Assembly (NCBI GenBank): GCA_026770585.1
Contig: MU646324.1
Coordinates: 1,141,045 to 1,155,070 of the forward strand
Source: Baffinella frigidus
Taxonomy: Eukaryota > Cryptophyceae > Cryptomonadales > Baffinellaceae
Reading direction: 5' to 3'
DNA: 14,026 nt
Shown: positions 6,891-12,652 of the stretch, in pieces
Layout of the letters: each line of letters starts with the position of its first letter
Position numbering within the stretch: the first letter of the stretch is position 1
Program-made: the position numbers and the translations under genes
The notes under the pieces: generated by a model
Database searches by the model: none
Told to the model about the DNA's origin: nothing
Seen by the model: only the letters and a program-made list of their open reading frames with translations

Positions 6891-7010
6891 GTCAGACCTA
6901 AACCCTACACCCTACACGATGCACCCTACACCCTACACCCTACACCCTACACCCTACACCATACACCCTACACCCTACACCCTGTGCCCTAAACTCAGCT
7001 GTGCACACAG
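6891..7010 (+). repeat. Putative 120-nt intron made of a CCCTACA array
   Basis: Starts GTCAGACCTAAACCC, then about 85 bp of CCCTACA with a few ATACA and GATGCA variants, then CCCTAAACTCAGCTGTGCACACAG. The 7-bp unit is a one-base variant of CCCTAAA. Splicing AT|GT...AG|C joins the flanking exons in one frame. The array can also be read through without a stop, so retention remains possible. Confidence 0.5.
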
Positions 7011-7126
7011 CTTTTCACCGGCGGCCTCTCCACGCGCGCCGCAGCAAGGACACGAGCAGTCTCCACGGGTGAAGGCGCCCGCAGAGGCGATGGTGCCCGC
7101 TGCGGCTGGATCCGCGATACCTGCCT
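7011..7126 (+). CDS. Candidate exon downstream of the CCCTACA intron
   Basis: After GTGCACACAG the exon has one leading base and 38 codons: FSPAASPRAPQQGHEQSPRV, KAPAEAMVPAAAGSAIPA, then T|GTACGC. The composition (Ser-Pro pairs, Ala, Gln) continues that of the exon at 6460, and the 2-nt remainder there completes the codon, so they probably belong to one gene. The donor GTACGC lies 8 nt before the terminal repeat of the MITE at 7141. Confidence 0.5.
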
Positions 7127-7140
7127 GTACGCGCCCCCAT

Positions 7141-7257
7141 CCACTTAGCAGCCACCGGGGGCTTTACGGATACAGTCCATCTTATCCATTGCCCTGGAAC
7201 CTAACCGGAATTTCGCCTTGAATTCAAGGCGAAAAGGAACTCGGCCGCTGCTAAGTG
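7141..7257. mobile_element. MITE, TIR CCACTTAGCAGC, copy 1
   Basis: The left end CCACTTAGCAGCCACCGGGG and right end CCGCTGCTAAGTG form terminal inverted repeats. The interior has TACGGATACAGTCCATC and a 24-bp perfect palindrome at 7211-7234 (TTTCGCCTTGAA and its complement). ATC on both sides of the 11-bp TIR could be a 3-bp target-site duplication. Copies 2 and 3 are at 12764 and 13637. Non-autonomous; no transposase here. Confidence 0.8.
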
Positions 7258-7297
7258 ATCTGGCGTGACGCGCCGGAATCTAGCGCTGGCTCGGTCT

Positions 7298-7444
7298 AGC
7301 TTTATCCGGGGAAACCTATTTTTCTTTCATTTGATGGCAACGAAAATTACTACACAATTCGTTCTTATTAGTAATATAAAAGAATCTGTGTAGTAATTTT
7401 GATTGCCATCAAATGAAAGAAAAATAGGTTTCCCCGGATAAAGC
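7298..7444. mobile_element. Foldback MITE with about 63-bp near-perfect arms
   Basis: The arms 7298-7360 and 7382-7444 begin AGCTTTATCCGGGGAAACCT and differ by about two substitutions and one gap, with a short AT-rich loop. Such low divergence implies a young element or a structure under maintenance. The CCGGGGAAAAC-like motif recalls the interior of the CCACTTAGCAGC elements, so the families may be related. No clear target-site duplication. Confidence 0.85.
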
Positions 7445-7948
7445 TGGGCGAAGCGATTTGGGGAGCCCGGGTTTGTTCCCGCTCGGGTTTGTATCGTGAA
7501 CGCAGCATGTTAACTTGAGGATAGTCGGTCAACTTGCGTGGCTGGATGCGCGACTCTTGCTGAAGTGGCGGCGAAGGAAGGTGATGCGCAACACACCTCA
7601 TGGCGTTGGCAATGTTCTAGCTCTGCCTCACTTATTTTGATCTCTTCATTTGAGGAGACAGAAAGTAGATTTTTCTGTTTTGTGGTACAAATTCGTCAAT
7701 TTTTGGCGTGGAAACGATCAAAAGGAAGAGACCAGATTCACTCAGGCAGAGCTAGATGGTGCAACGTGTGATTGTGAGCAACAATGGCGTCGCGGCATCA
7801 CACGACACCTCACACGTGTAACGGGGCGCTGCTGCGGGGGCAAAACAAAATGGGAATGAAGAAGTGGTTCATATTAGTAAGAGGAAAGTGTTTGTCACCT
7901 CAGATGGGGTCATGTTCACCAACTCGTCCCCAAGGGGCATCACTTCTT
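7445..7948. other. No supported gene; diverged repeat segment
   Basis: A plus-strand frame at 7538-7771 is open but unsupported. GAGACCAGATTCACTCAGG at 7728 matches a block at 5213, and TCTTCATTTGAGGAGAC near 7643 matches 5200. With the 82-bp repeat downstream this suggests that 5200-5990 and 7640-8030 are two diverged, partly deleted copies of one larger unit. Confidence 0.4.
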
Positions 7949-8029
7949 CTTTATTACTCTCAATAAAGGTTCTAAATGAGGCCCTTCAGCCTTGAGTTGA
8001 GTGATTCAAAAGTCTATGAGCCTTAAGAA
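7949..8029 (+). repeat. 82-bp repeat, copy 2, with AATAAA
   Basis: Partner of 5911-5991. AATAAA lies at 7962-7967, followed by AGGTTCTAAATGAGGCCCTTC and AGCCTTGAGTTGAGTGATTC. In this copy the signal could serve polyadenylation of a plus-strand transcript. Confidence 0.65.
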
Positions 8030-8092
8030 ACGGGCCCGCCTCAAAGACGATAAGGGGCGTCACGTGAAAAATGGCCTGGGCGCAGGGGTCGC

Positions 8093-8160
8093 CGGGGGGG
8101 GGGTAAGAAGCGGGAACGGCGGGGGGGAGGGGGGGGGGGGGGGGGGAGGGGGGGGGGGCG
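8093..8160 (+). repeat. G-run tract, predicted G-quadruplex DNA
   Basis: Nearly uninterrupted G with single A, C or T breaks, containing many runs of four or more G. It meets the usual pattern for intramolecular G-quadruplexes several times over. The Gly-rich and Pro-rich open frames on the two strands are artefacts of it. Confidence 0.9.
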
Positions 8161-8247
8161 GGAGGAAGGGAGAAAGTGCGAAGGAAGGGAGGACGGGAGG
8201 AAGGGTGGGGGGACGTGGAGCATCCTGGCGATGCGGGAGGGGGCTGT

Positions 8248-8378
8248 CGTGCATATCAAGGCCGAGGATGTACGCGACCCGTATTGTCAGTCGTTTTGTC
8301 TGCCATGAGGTCAATTGGGGGTTTTGAGCTCCCACCATAGGCGGACACTCGTGCATATCAAGGCCGAGGATGTACGCG
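8248..8378. repeat. 29-bp exact direct repeat with GTACGC
   Basis: CGTGCATATCAAGGCCGAGG followed by ATGTACGCG is identical at 8248-8276 and 8350-8378. On the plus strand it reads VHIKAED before GTACGC, a hexamer that serves as the putative donor of two other exons here (7127 plus, 13586 minus). It may be a duplicated exon end, but is too short to prove. Confidence 0.6.
8317..8349 (-). pseudogene. SAYGG module fragment, copy on the minus strand
   Basis: On the minus strand GTGTCCGCCTATGGTGGGAG reads VSAYGG then SSKPPIDLMA. It resembles the VSAYVGSSKK of the plus-strand exon at 6460, with synonymous differences in the Ser and Lys codons (TCG/TCA, AAG/AAA). The reading strand is not proven, since the plus strand also reads APTIGG. 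Confidence 0.35.
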
Positions 8379-8470
8379 TGTTGTCGACCGTGTTGTCACC
8401 CGTGTTGTCACCCGTGTTGTCACCCGTGTTGTCAGCAGTTTTGACAGCCATGTTGTCAGCCTTTTGTCAG
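8376..8470 (+). repeat. 12-bp tandem repeat CGTGTTGTCACC
   Basis: About five near-identical units and several decayed ones. Since 12 is a multiple of three, one frame reads VLSP repeatedly. There is no flanking support for a gene. Confidence 0.8.
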
Positions 8471-8524
8471 CCGTCAGCCGTGTTGGTGCGCTTGCTTTGA
8501 ACCCTCTTTATTACGTTGTCTACC

Positions 8525-8610
8525 TTTGGGTATTTTAGGTTTTTCGAGCACCCACCATAGGCGGACGCTGGAATTGGTTCTGCAGGATGGCCCTGCTTCC
8601 TGTCCCCACT
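8525..8610 (-). pseudogene. SAYGG module copy, minus strand
   Basis: The minus strand reads RKQGHPAEPIPASAYGGCSK then NLKYPKVDN. It aligns with the minus-strand exon at 9256 (GKQDLAAGYVPVSAYGV) over about 50 bp at 37 of 50 identical bases without gaps, and with VPVSAYVGSSKKLKDLKD at 6604-6657 (+). The plus-strand reading TIGGRWNWFCRM against TIRGYWNVSCSK is about as well conserved, so the coding strand is ambiguous. A CTGCAG acceptor-like site precedes it on the minus strand. Confidence 0.35.
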
Positions 8611-8631
8611 AGCCCTTGGAGGTGGCGCAAA

Positions 8632-8718
8632 CAGTGTTCTGGGGCATTTTCGATTTACCTTGGATCGGGGTCCGATCCGACCCCGATCCAAGGTAAAACC
8701 GAAGACCTTCCAGGGCAC
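8632..8718. mobile_element. Foldback element, perfect 19-bp inner stem
   Basis: TTTACCTTGGATCGGGGTC at 8654-8672 and its exact complement at 8679-8697 enclose the loop CGATCC. Symmetry continues outward imperfectly (AGTGTTCTGGGGCATTTTCG against AGTGCCCTGGAAGGTCTTCG) to at least 8632 and 8718. It overlaps no supported exon. Confidence 0.8.
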
Positions 8719-8839
8719 TATTTGAGCCACTTGGGATGGCTGGTGGCCGGTGTGAGTCGTGTGTTGACTTGCGTGTTGTCAGCCGTGTTGTGTGCTTGCT
8801 TTGAAACACCTTTATTGAGTCCTGCGAACAGGTCCTAAC

Positions 8840-9041
8840 CACTCGAGAATGTTAGAGAAGCCTATTTCAATGTGGGGTTGTAAACATTTGTACAATGATA
8901 AGGTAAAGTAACCTTGTGCCCGGGAAAAATATGCCAGACGCAAGGTTACTTTTACGTTATCCTGCTACAAATTCAGCATTTGTGTAGTGACAATGAATAC
9001 ATGGCTGTTTAAAATAGGTTCCTCTAGCATCCTCGTGTGGA
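8840..9041. mobile_element. MITE-like element with nested inverted repeats
   Basis: The outer arms CACTCGAGAATGTTAGAGAA at about 8840 and the complement of CCTCTAGCATCCTCGTG ending at about 9041 form roughly 30-bp imperfect terminal repeats. Inside, GATAAGGTAAAGTAACCTTG and CAAGGTTACTTTTACGTTATC form a second hairpin at about 8897-8962. A further AACGTAACCTTGTGG lies just outside, at about 9041-9055. Confidence 0.7.
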
Positions 9042-9255
9042 ACGTAACCTTGTGGAAAGTGATACCTTACCTACTACGCACCGGCATCCGTTTTGTGAGC
9101 CATGCTGGCCCCCGCGTGTGGAAGGCGCGCCACGCCTCGTAACCCTAAACTACCCTATTTTCAGTCCGTTGACCTATTACCATGCTCCCCACTGAGGAGC
9201 GGTGGAAGGCGCACCCGGCGCGCCCGCGTTCCTGCCATCAGCCTCTCTCTCTCAC

Positions 9256-9354
9256 CAGACCGACGTGTCTTCCAATCGATGTCCCCCCTCCTTCCAGTAC
9301 ACCATACGCGGATACTGGAACGTATCCTGCAGCAAGGTCCTGCTTCCCTTGGGA
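9256..9354 (-). CDS. Candidate internal exon with SAYG module, minus strand
   Basis: On the minus strand the exon is bounded by GCTTGATGCAG| and CACGTCGGTCTG|GTGAGA, a near-consensus donor. It is exactly 33 codons, phase 0 to 0: SQGKQDLAAGYVPVSAYGVL, EGGGTSIGRHVGL. The upstream putative intron (9355 onward on the minus strand) holds the large CCCTACA-type array in C-rich orientation, as at other exons here. On the plus strand CTCTCTCACCAG and CTTCCAG also make acceptors (frame QYTIRGYWNVSCSK), so the strand is not settled. The GGG stretch is low complexity. Function unknown. Confidence 0.4.
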
Positions 9355-9398
9355 CTGCATCAAGCCACTGACACAGTGGCGTCGGCACACGTGAATGC

Positions 9399-9580
9399 AG
9401 GGTGTAGGGTGTATGGTGCAGGGTGCAGGGTGTATGGTGCAGGGTGTAGGGTGTAGGGTGTAGGGTGCATGGTGTAGGTTGTAGGGTGTAGGGTGCAGGG
9501 TGTAGGGTGTAGGGTGTAGGGTGCGTGGTGTAGGGTGCATGGTGTAGGGTATATGGTGTAGGGTGCAGGGAGTAGAAATG
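9399..9580 (-). repeat. CCCTACA/CCCTGCA minisatellite
   Basis: About 25 units of GTGTAGG, GTGCAGG and GTATGG type on the plus strand (CCCTACA, CCCTGCA, CCATACA on the minus). Long open frames here with repeated TPYTLHP-like peptides are translation of the array. It sits directly upstream, on the minus strand, of the exon at 9256. Confidence 0.9.
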
Positions 9581-9683
9581 ACACGGTGGCGTTGTCACTC
9601 CTTGGAATAGTGGCGTTGGACTGACATGGCGGCGTTGAGGCACGGCAGGCCATGGCGATTGCAGACCGCTTCCGAAAGGGGAC

Positions 9684-9752
9684 GTAGGGTGCAAGGTGTA
9701 GGGTGCAGGGTGCAGGGTGTAGGGTGTAGGGTGTAGTCTGAGGGTGTAGGAC
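9684..9752 (-). repeat. Second block of the CCCTACA minisatellite
   Basis: Another block of about 65 bp of the same unit. On both sides lie related sequences: GGCGTTGNGGCACGGCAGGC CATGGCGAT and GGCGTTGGCGCGCGGCAGGC GATGGCGGT, each followed by GCAGACC(G/A)CTTC. The array block and its flank were therefore duplicated together. Confidence 0.85.
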
Positions 9753-9849
9753 TGACGTGGTGGCGTTGGCGCGCGGCAGGCGATGGCGGTCGCAGACCAC
9801 TTCAGAGAGGGGACTACGAACCTCCGGTCTTGCCCCATCCCCGGTCGCT

Positions 9850-9951
9850 ATCCCTTAGGTGGCCATAGGGTGAATATTCACCCTAACTCGCCCTAGGCAG
9901 GTCCTAGGGCCCTACCGTAGGGCGTATGCGCCTACTGGCCACTTAAGGGAT
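9850..9951. mobile_element. MITE, TIR ATCCCTTAAGTGGCCA, copy A
   Basis: The left end ATCCCTTAGGTGGCCA and right end TGGCCACTTAAGGGAT are inverted repeats. The interior has the 18-bp perfect palindrome AGGGTGAATATTCACCCT at 9867-9884 and the core TAGGGCCCTACCGTAGGGC. The family recurs at 11198 (full) and near 10930 and 11405 (left halves). Confidence 0.8.
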
Positions 9952-10160
9952 CAAACATTCTGAGGAGTCGTCTCACCTCCTGAACCCTCACCGCCCCCCG
10001 CCCAACCTCCACAACCCGCCACTGCCTCCGGTCTTGCTCCTCCCTGTGAACATTCTGAGAAGTCGTCCCACCTCCTGAACCCTCACCGCCTCCCGCCTCA
10101 CCTCCTGAACCCGCCACCGCCTCTGTTTCGGCGGACAGCATCAGAGCGGGTACCCACAAG
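9952..10160 (-). repeat. Duplicated segment with ALMLSAE phrase, possibly coding
   Basis: ACATTCTGAGNAGTCGTCNC followed by ACCTCCTGAACCCTCACCGC occurs twice (about 9955 and 10049). A 24-bp exact repeat, TTCGGCGGACAGCATCAGAG CGGG, lies at 10127-10150 and 10443-10466. On the minus strand both sites read PALMLSAE then TEAV or PEAV, with Gly-rich sequence after. This may be a duplicated exon but lacks clear borders. Confidence 0.35.
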
Positions 10161-10235
10161 GTGGGCTACGAACCTTTCATCAAAAGTCAACTTGCTTGAA
10201 GACCCCACCTCCTCAACCCCCGCGCTAGCGCTCTG

Positions 10236-10425
10236 GGGATACAACCCCGTGTAGGATGACCGGGGTGACGTTACACTTTACACACGGGGTTGTATCCCGA
10301 GAAGCGACTACACATCCGAGATGTGATAGAACCCCGTGCAGGATGGCCGGAGTGACTTTACACTTTACACACGGGGTTGTATCCCGTATCCCGAGAAGCG
10401 ACTACACATTCGAGACACCTCATGA
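10236..10425. repeat. 87-bp tandem repeat with 17-bp hairpin stems
   Basis: GGGATACAACCCCGTGT at 10236-10252 is the exact inverse of ACACGGGGTTGTATCCC at 10282-10298. The unit repeats once at a period of 87 (GTGTAGGATG at 10249, GTGCAGGATG at 10336), each ending GAGAAGCGACTACACAT. In copy 2 the left stem arm is diverged and CGTATCCC is duplicated. Confidence 0.8.
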
Positions 10426-10805
10426 ACCCCCACCGCCTCTGGTTCGGCGGACAGCATCAGAGCGGGTTCTTCCACTCGCCGAACGTGCTCGTGTGAGCTA
10501 TAGTGCATGCAAAAAAAGGAAATCGTACCTGTCAGTGTAAAATGTTTTACACGCTACGACCGTTCGCCCTAACCGGCGGTGACCACACGTAACGGGCGTG
10601 TAACATGTAACGTACATGTAACGGGCGCTGGGCACCGCAGGCTTTCTTCCGGGCCTGCGGGGTTGCTGGGCAGCCAGACCAGTGGTGGCACAAACATTCC
10701 TTGCTGATAGTGGAGATGTGCTGTACTCCGCACTCTCCAGCTAACGGGCGTTCGGCACCGCAGGCTTCCCGGCGCGGCGGATCCAGACGCGCCTTCCGCT
10801 CTCAG

Positions 10806-10875
10806 GGTTCGCTTCGGGCAGGGCAAGACCCTCGCTCACGCCCTGGCGGGAGACCCTCTGTCGTTCCGGGCGTGA
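10806..10875 (+). CDS. Candidate terminal exon, VRFGQGKTLAHALAGDPLSF type, copy 1
   Basis: The acceptor CGCCTTCCGCTCTCAG is followed by one base and VRFGQGKTLAHALAGDPLSF, RA, TGA. Four copies of the end GDPLSFRA-stop exist (here, 11054, 11350, 11531), and all codon differences among them are synonymous (GGA/GGT, CCT/CCA, GCG/GCA). GQGKT resembles the tail of a P-loop, but the glycine at the start of a Walker A motif cannot be checked across an intron, so I do not call an ATPase. Only this copy has the GQGKT part. A long frame through 10640-10800 upstream (AFFRACGVAGQPDQWWHKHS) is open but unproven. Confidence 0.5.
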
Positions 10876-10929
10876 GGGGCCGTGCGGACGCTGTTTCGGT
10901 GGGTGGTGTTGCCCGCGCGCCCGGACCGA

Positions 10930-11010
10930 GTATCCCTCAAGTGGCCAAGGGTCTTAAAAGACCCACGCCAGGTCCTAGGCAGGTCCTAGGGCCCTACGGT
11001 AGGGCGTATG
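10930..11010. mobile_element. Left half of the ATCCCTTAAGTGGCCA MITE
   Basis: GTATCCCTCAAGTGGCCAAG, a small hairpin GGGTCTTAAAAGACCC, then GGTCCTAGGCAGGTCCTAGG and CCCTACGGTAGGGCGTATG. The right terminal repeat is missing and exon copy 2 follows instead. The CGGTAG forms a candidate acceptor at 11001-11002. Confidence 0.65.
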
Positions 11011-11054
11011 AGGCTGACGCCCTGGCGGGTGACCCACTGTCGTTCCGGGCGTGA
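11003..11054 (+). CDS. Terminal exon copy 2, AYEADALAGDPLSFRA-stop
   Basis: After CCCTACGGTAG, which belongs to the half-MITE, the frame reads AYEADALAGDPLSFRA and TGA. Against copy 1 it keeps ALAGDPLSFRA with synonymous changes, but replaces GQGKTLAH by element-derived codons. If used, the 3' splice site and first codons come from the element. Confidence 0.4.
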
Positions 11055-11197
11055 GAGGCCTCGCGCAGGGCATGATGGGGCCAGTGAACGATAGGGCTCT
11101 AGGCATAGGCCCACTGTAGGGTCCTGGGGGGGGGAAGGGCTTTCTTATGACGAGATACCTTTGTAGTTTGTACATTATGTAGTCGTGGTGCATTCGG

Positions 11198-11307
11198 CAG
11201 TATCCCTTTAGTGGCCAGTAAGCTCATACGCCCTACCGTAGGGCCCTAGGACCTGCCTAGGACCTCTTGCGGGTCAATTTTGACCGGCTGGCCACTTAAG
11301 GGATACT
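11198..11307. mobile_element. MITE, TIR CAGTATCCCTTAAGTGGCCA, copy B
   Basis: The left end CAGTATCCCTTTAGTGGCCA and right end TGGCCACTTAAGGGATACTG differ by one base. The core holds CATACGCCCTACCGTAGGGC and CCTAGGACC(T)GCCTAGGACCT. It sits between exon copies 2 and 3. No target-site duplication is evident. Confidence 0.85.
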
Positions 11308-11323
11308 GTAGAGTGGGCATGGG

Positions 11324-11350
11324 CGGAGACCCTCTGTCGTTCCGGGCATG
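11324..11350 (+). pseudogene. Terminal exon copy 3, partial
   Basis: Reads GDPLSFRA and TGA after GGCGGA; upstream codons are lost. The downstream flank (GGACGCTGTTTATGTGTGCG, CGCCCGGACCGAGTATCCC) matches that of copy 1, so it was copied as part of a larger segment. Confidence 0.4.
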
Positions 11351-11404
11351 ACGCACCCTGGGGACGCTGTTTATGTGTGCGGTGTTGGCCCCGCGCCCGG
11401 ACCG

Positions 11405-11479
11405 AGTATCCCGTAAGTGGCCAGGGGACCTTAAAAGACCCACGCCAGGTCCTAGGCAGGTCCTAGGGCCCTATGGTAG
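11405..11479. mobile_element. Second left half of the ATCCCTTAAGTGGCCA MITE
   Basis: Closely matches 10930-11002 and precedes exon copy 4 exactly as that one precedes copy 2. Here the terminal repeat reads TATCCCGTAAGTGGCC, which by chance or selection contains a perfect GTAAGT donor sequence. Confidence 0.65.
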
Positions 11480-11531
11480 GGCGTATGCGGCGGACGCCCT
11501 GGCGGGAGACCCTCTGTCGTTCCGGGCGTGA
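11480..11531 (+). CDS. Terminal exon copy 4, AYAADALAGDPLSFRA-stop
   Basis: After CCCTATGGTAG the frame reads AYAADALAGDPLSFRA and TGA. AATAAA follows at 11632 and again at 11794, so this copy is the best placed to be the real 3' end of a plus-strand gene. It converges with the minus-strand gene ending at 11969. Confidence 0.45.
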
Positions 11532-11631
11532 GGGACCTCGCGCACCCTGCGGGAAATAGTTGCGGGGTTCGTGCAGTGGTACATTATGTAGGAGTGGTGC
11601 ATTCGGGAGGAGAGTCAGCATGGGTGTGTAC

Positions 11632-11637
11632 AATAAA
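11632..11637 (+). promoter_or_regulatory. Candidate polyadenylation signal AATAAA
   Basis: About 100 nt after the stop of exon copy 4. The sequence 11577-11612 before it (TACATTATGTAGGAGTGGTG CATTCGGG) is a copy of 11170-11197, part of the same segmental duplication. Confidence 0.35.
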
Positions 11638-11775
11638 ATCCTGCGATTTTGGCTGTCTCGCATGTCTCCCACGTGGTTTTCCTCGCATGGAGGCTCTGTT
11701 TCAGCAAGACATTCATGCAGCGAGACAGGCGTGTTGGCCTGTGTTGGGCAGTTCTTGCGCCTAACGTTGCATCGT

Positions 11776-11822
11776 TCAGGATTGTCAGCGATCAATAAAG
11801 TCAGGATTGTCAGCGATCAATA
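11776..11822 (+). repeat. 25-bp tandem duplication carrying AATAAA
   Basis: TCAGGATTGTCAGCGATCAA TA occurs at 11776-11797 and 11801-11822. The first copy continues into AATAAA (11794-11799), a second candidate polyadenylation signal for the plus-strand module. Nothing else is recognised between 11823 and 11968. Confidence 0.7.
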
Positions 11823-11968
11823 CATGTAGCGCAGTCTATTTCTGAAATTATTTGCACGGCCGAGAAACATTTCTGCTATCACCTCTAGCTAGGTCGGCTC
11901 GGCGGTACATGAACAAGCGAGCGGGGTCGGAGCACAACACATGTACTGAAACAACAAGAATACACGCG

Positions 11969-12508
11969 TCACGCCGGGGCCTTCCACCACATCCCGCCGT
12001 TCTCCCACTTCTTCTGCAACGGGTAATCACCAGTGGTGTCCGTGGTGGTCCAGTGCGCATTCTGCCGCGTCACCACCCGCCCGTGCGAGTCCGCCCACTT
12101 CTGCACCGCCCCCGCAGCCGCCGACGCCTGAGCAGCCAGCGCCGCGCCCCCCGTCCCCACACGCGCTGCCGCGCCCCGCGCGCGGCTGGCCCTGGCCGAC
12201 ATAGCGCGCGCGGCCTCCTCCAAGCCGTCGAGCGCCGACTCGTCATCCGCCGCGGCTTCGGGAAGATCCGCCTGATGCGCGGTGTTGATGCGGGGAGCGC
12301 GGTTGCCCGACGCGAAGATCATCGCGTTCCCTGCTCCCACCTGGTGGAACTTTGCGGTGCGCGCAAACTCCCGCGCCTCCTCCGAGGATGCGACCGCCTT
12401 CACCGCAGCTGCCGACGCCTCCGTGGATAGCTGCTGCTCCCGCTCGGCCGCCTGCGCTGCCACCTCCGCGAGCTCCTGCAATTCGTCCCCACCAGAAAAG
12501 TCAGTCAT
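11969..12508 (-). CDS. Alanine-rich, probably coiled-coil protein, 3' exon
   Basis: The longest non-repetitive frame here, up to 179 codons ending AVQKWADSHGRVV...KAPA-stop. The first 55 residues are Glu/Gln/Ala-rich (ELAEVAAQAAEREQQLS), typical of a helix or coiled coil. A Gly/Asn-containing middle (QVGAGNAMIFASGNRAPRIN) and another Ala-rich helical stretch follow, then a Trp-rich tail (QKKWENGGMWWKAPA). The ATG at 12508 is one possible start, but the exon may instead begin at the GAG after GACGAATTGCAG (12475): in the copy at 12653 the changes upstream of that point are all amino-acid changing, while most after it are synonymous. No family recognised. Confidence 0.6.
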   Translation of the reverse strand: MTDFSGGDELQELAEVAAQAAEREQQLSTEASAAAVKAVASSEEAREFARTAKFHQVGAGNAMIFASGNRAPRINTAHQADLPEAAADDESALDGLEEAARAMSARASRARGAAARVGTGGAALAAQASAAAGAVQKWADSHGRVVTRQNAHWTTTDTTGDYPLQKKWENGGMWWKAPA

Positions 12509-12559
12509 ACACCAGAATGCCGGAGAAACTGGACCTGCAATTTCATAGGCCGACGTCCT

Positions 12560-12652
12560 GACAACCGGGTAGTTACGCCTACGGTATTGCCTACGGTAGG
12601 CCGTAGGGGCCTAGGGGGGGTCCTAGGAAACATTAGGTCCTAGGGGCCCTAC
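12560..12652. mobile_element. CCTACGGTAGG palindromic element between exon copies
   Basis: Contains CGGTATTGCCTACGGTAGGC as in the 1500 element, then GGGGCCTAGGGG, TCCTAGGAAAC and TAGGGGCCCTAC. On the minus strand it begins GTAGGG directly at the break of exon homology and is followed by GGTTGTCAG, so its ends could act as donor and acceptor. Confidence 0.6.

Larger units (their letters stand above)
8462..8816. repeat. Direct repeats flanking 8520-8770 (GTCAGCCGTGTTG...CTTTATT)
   Basis: GTCAGCCGTGTTG, TGCGCTTGCTTTGAA and CTTTATT at about 8466-8513 recur at about 8777-8816 with small changes. The pair encloses the SAYGG copy and the foldback element, like the ends of a duplicated segment. Confidence 0.6.

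Noticed and set aside
8001-8356. Gly-rich and Pro-rich open frames on opposite strands
   Set aside because: They are created by the G tract; no borders or copies support coding.
9161-9838. 225-codon minus-strand open frame
   Set aside because: It is mostly translation of the CCCTACA minisatellite (HPTPYTL repeats). Only the piece at 9256-9354 has independent support.
10806-10875. P-loop NTPase assignment from GQGKT
   Set aside because: Only the last five positions of a possible Walker A are visible and there is no Walker B or fold context; the other three copies lack it.
11528-11829. Plus-strand open frames after exon copy 4
   Set aside because: They lie in the expected 3' UTR with AATAAA signals, and the two overlapping frames are equally open; no evidence for either.
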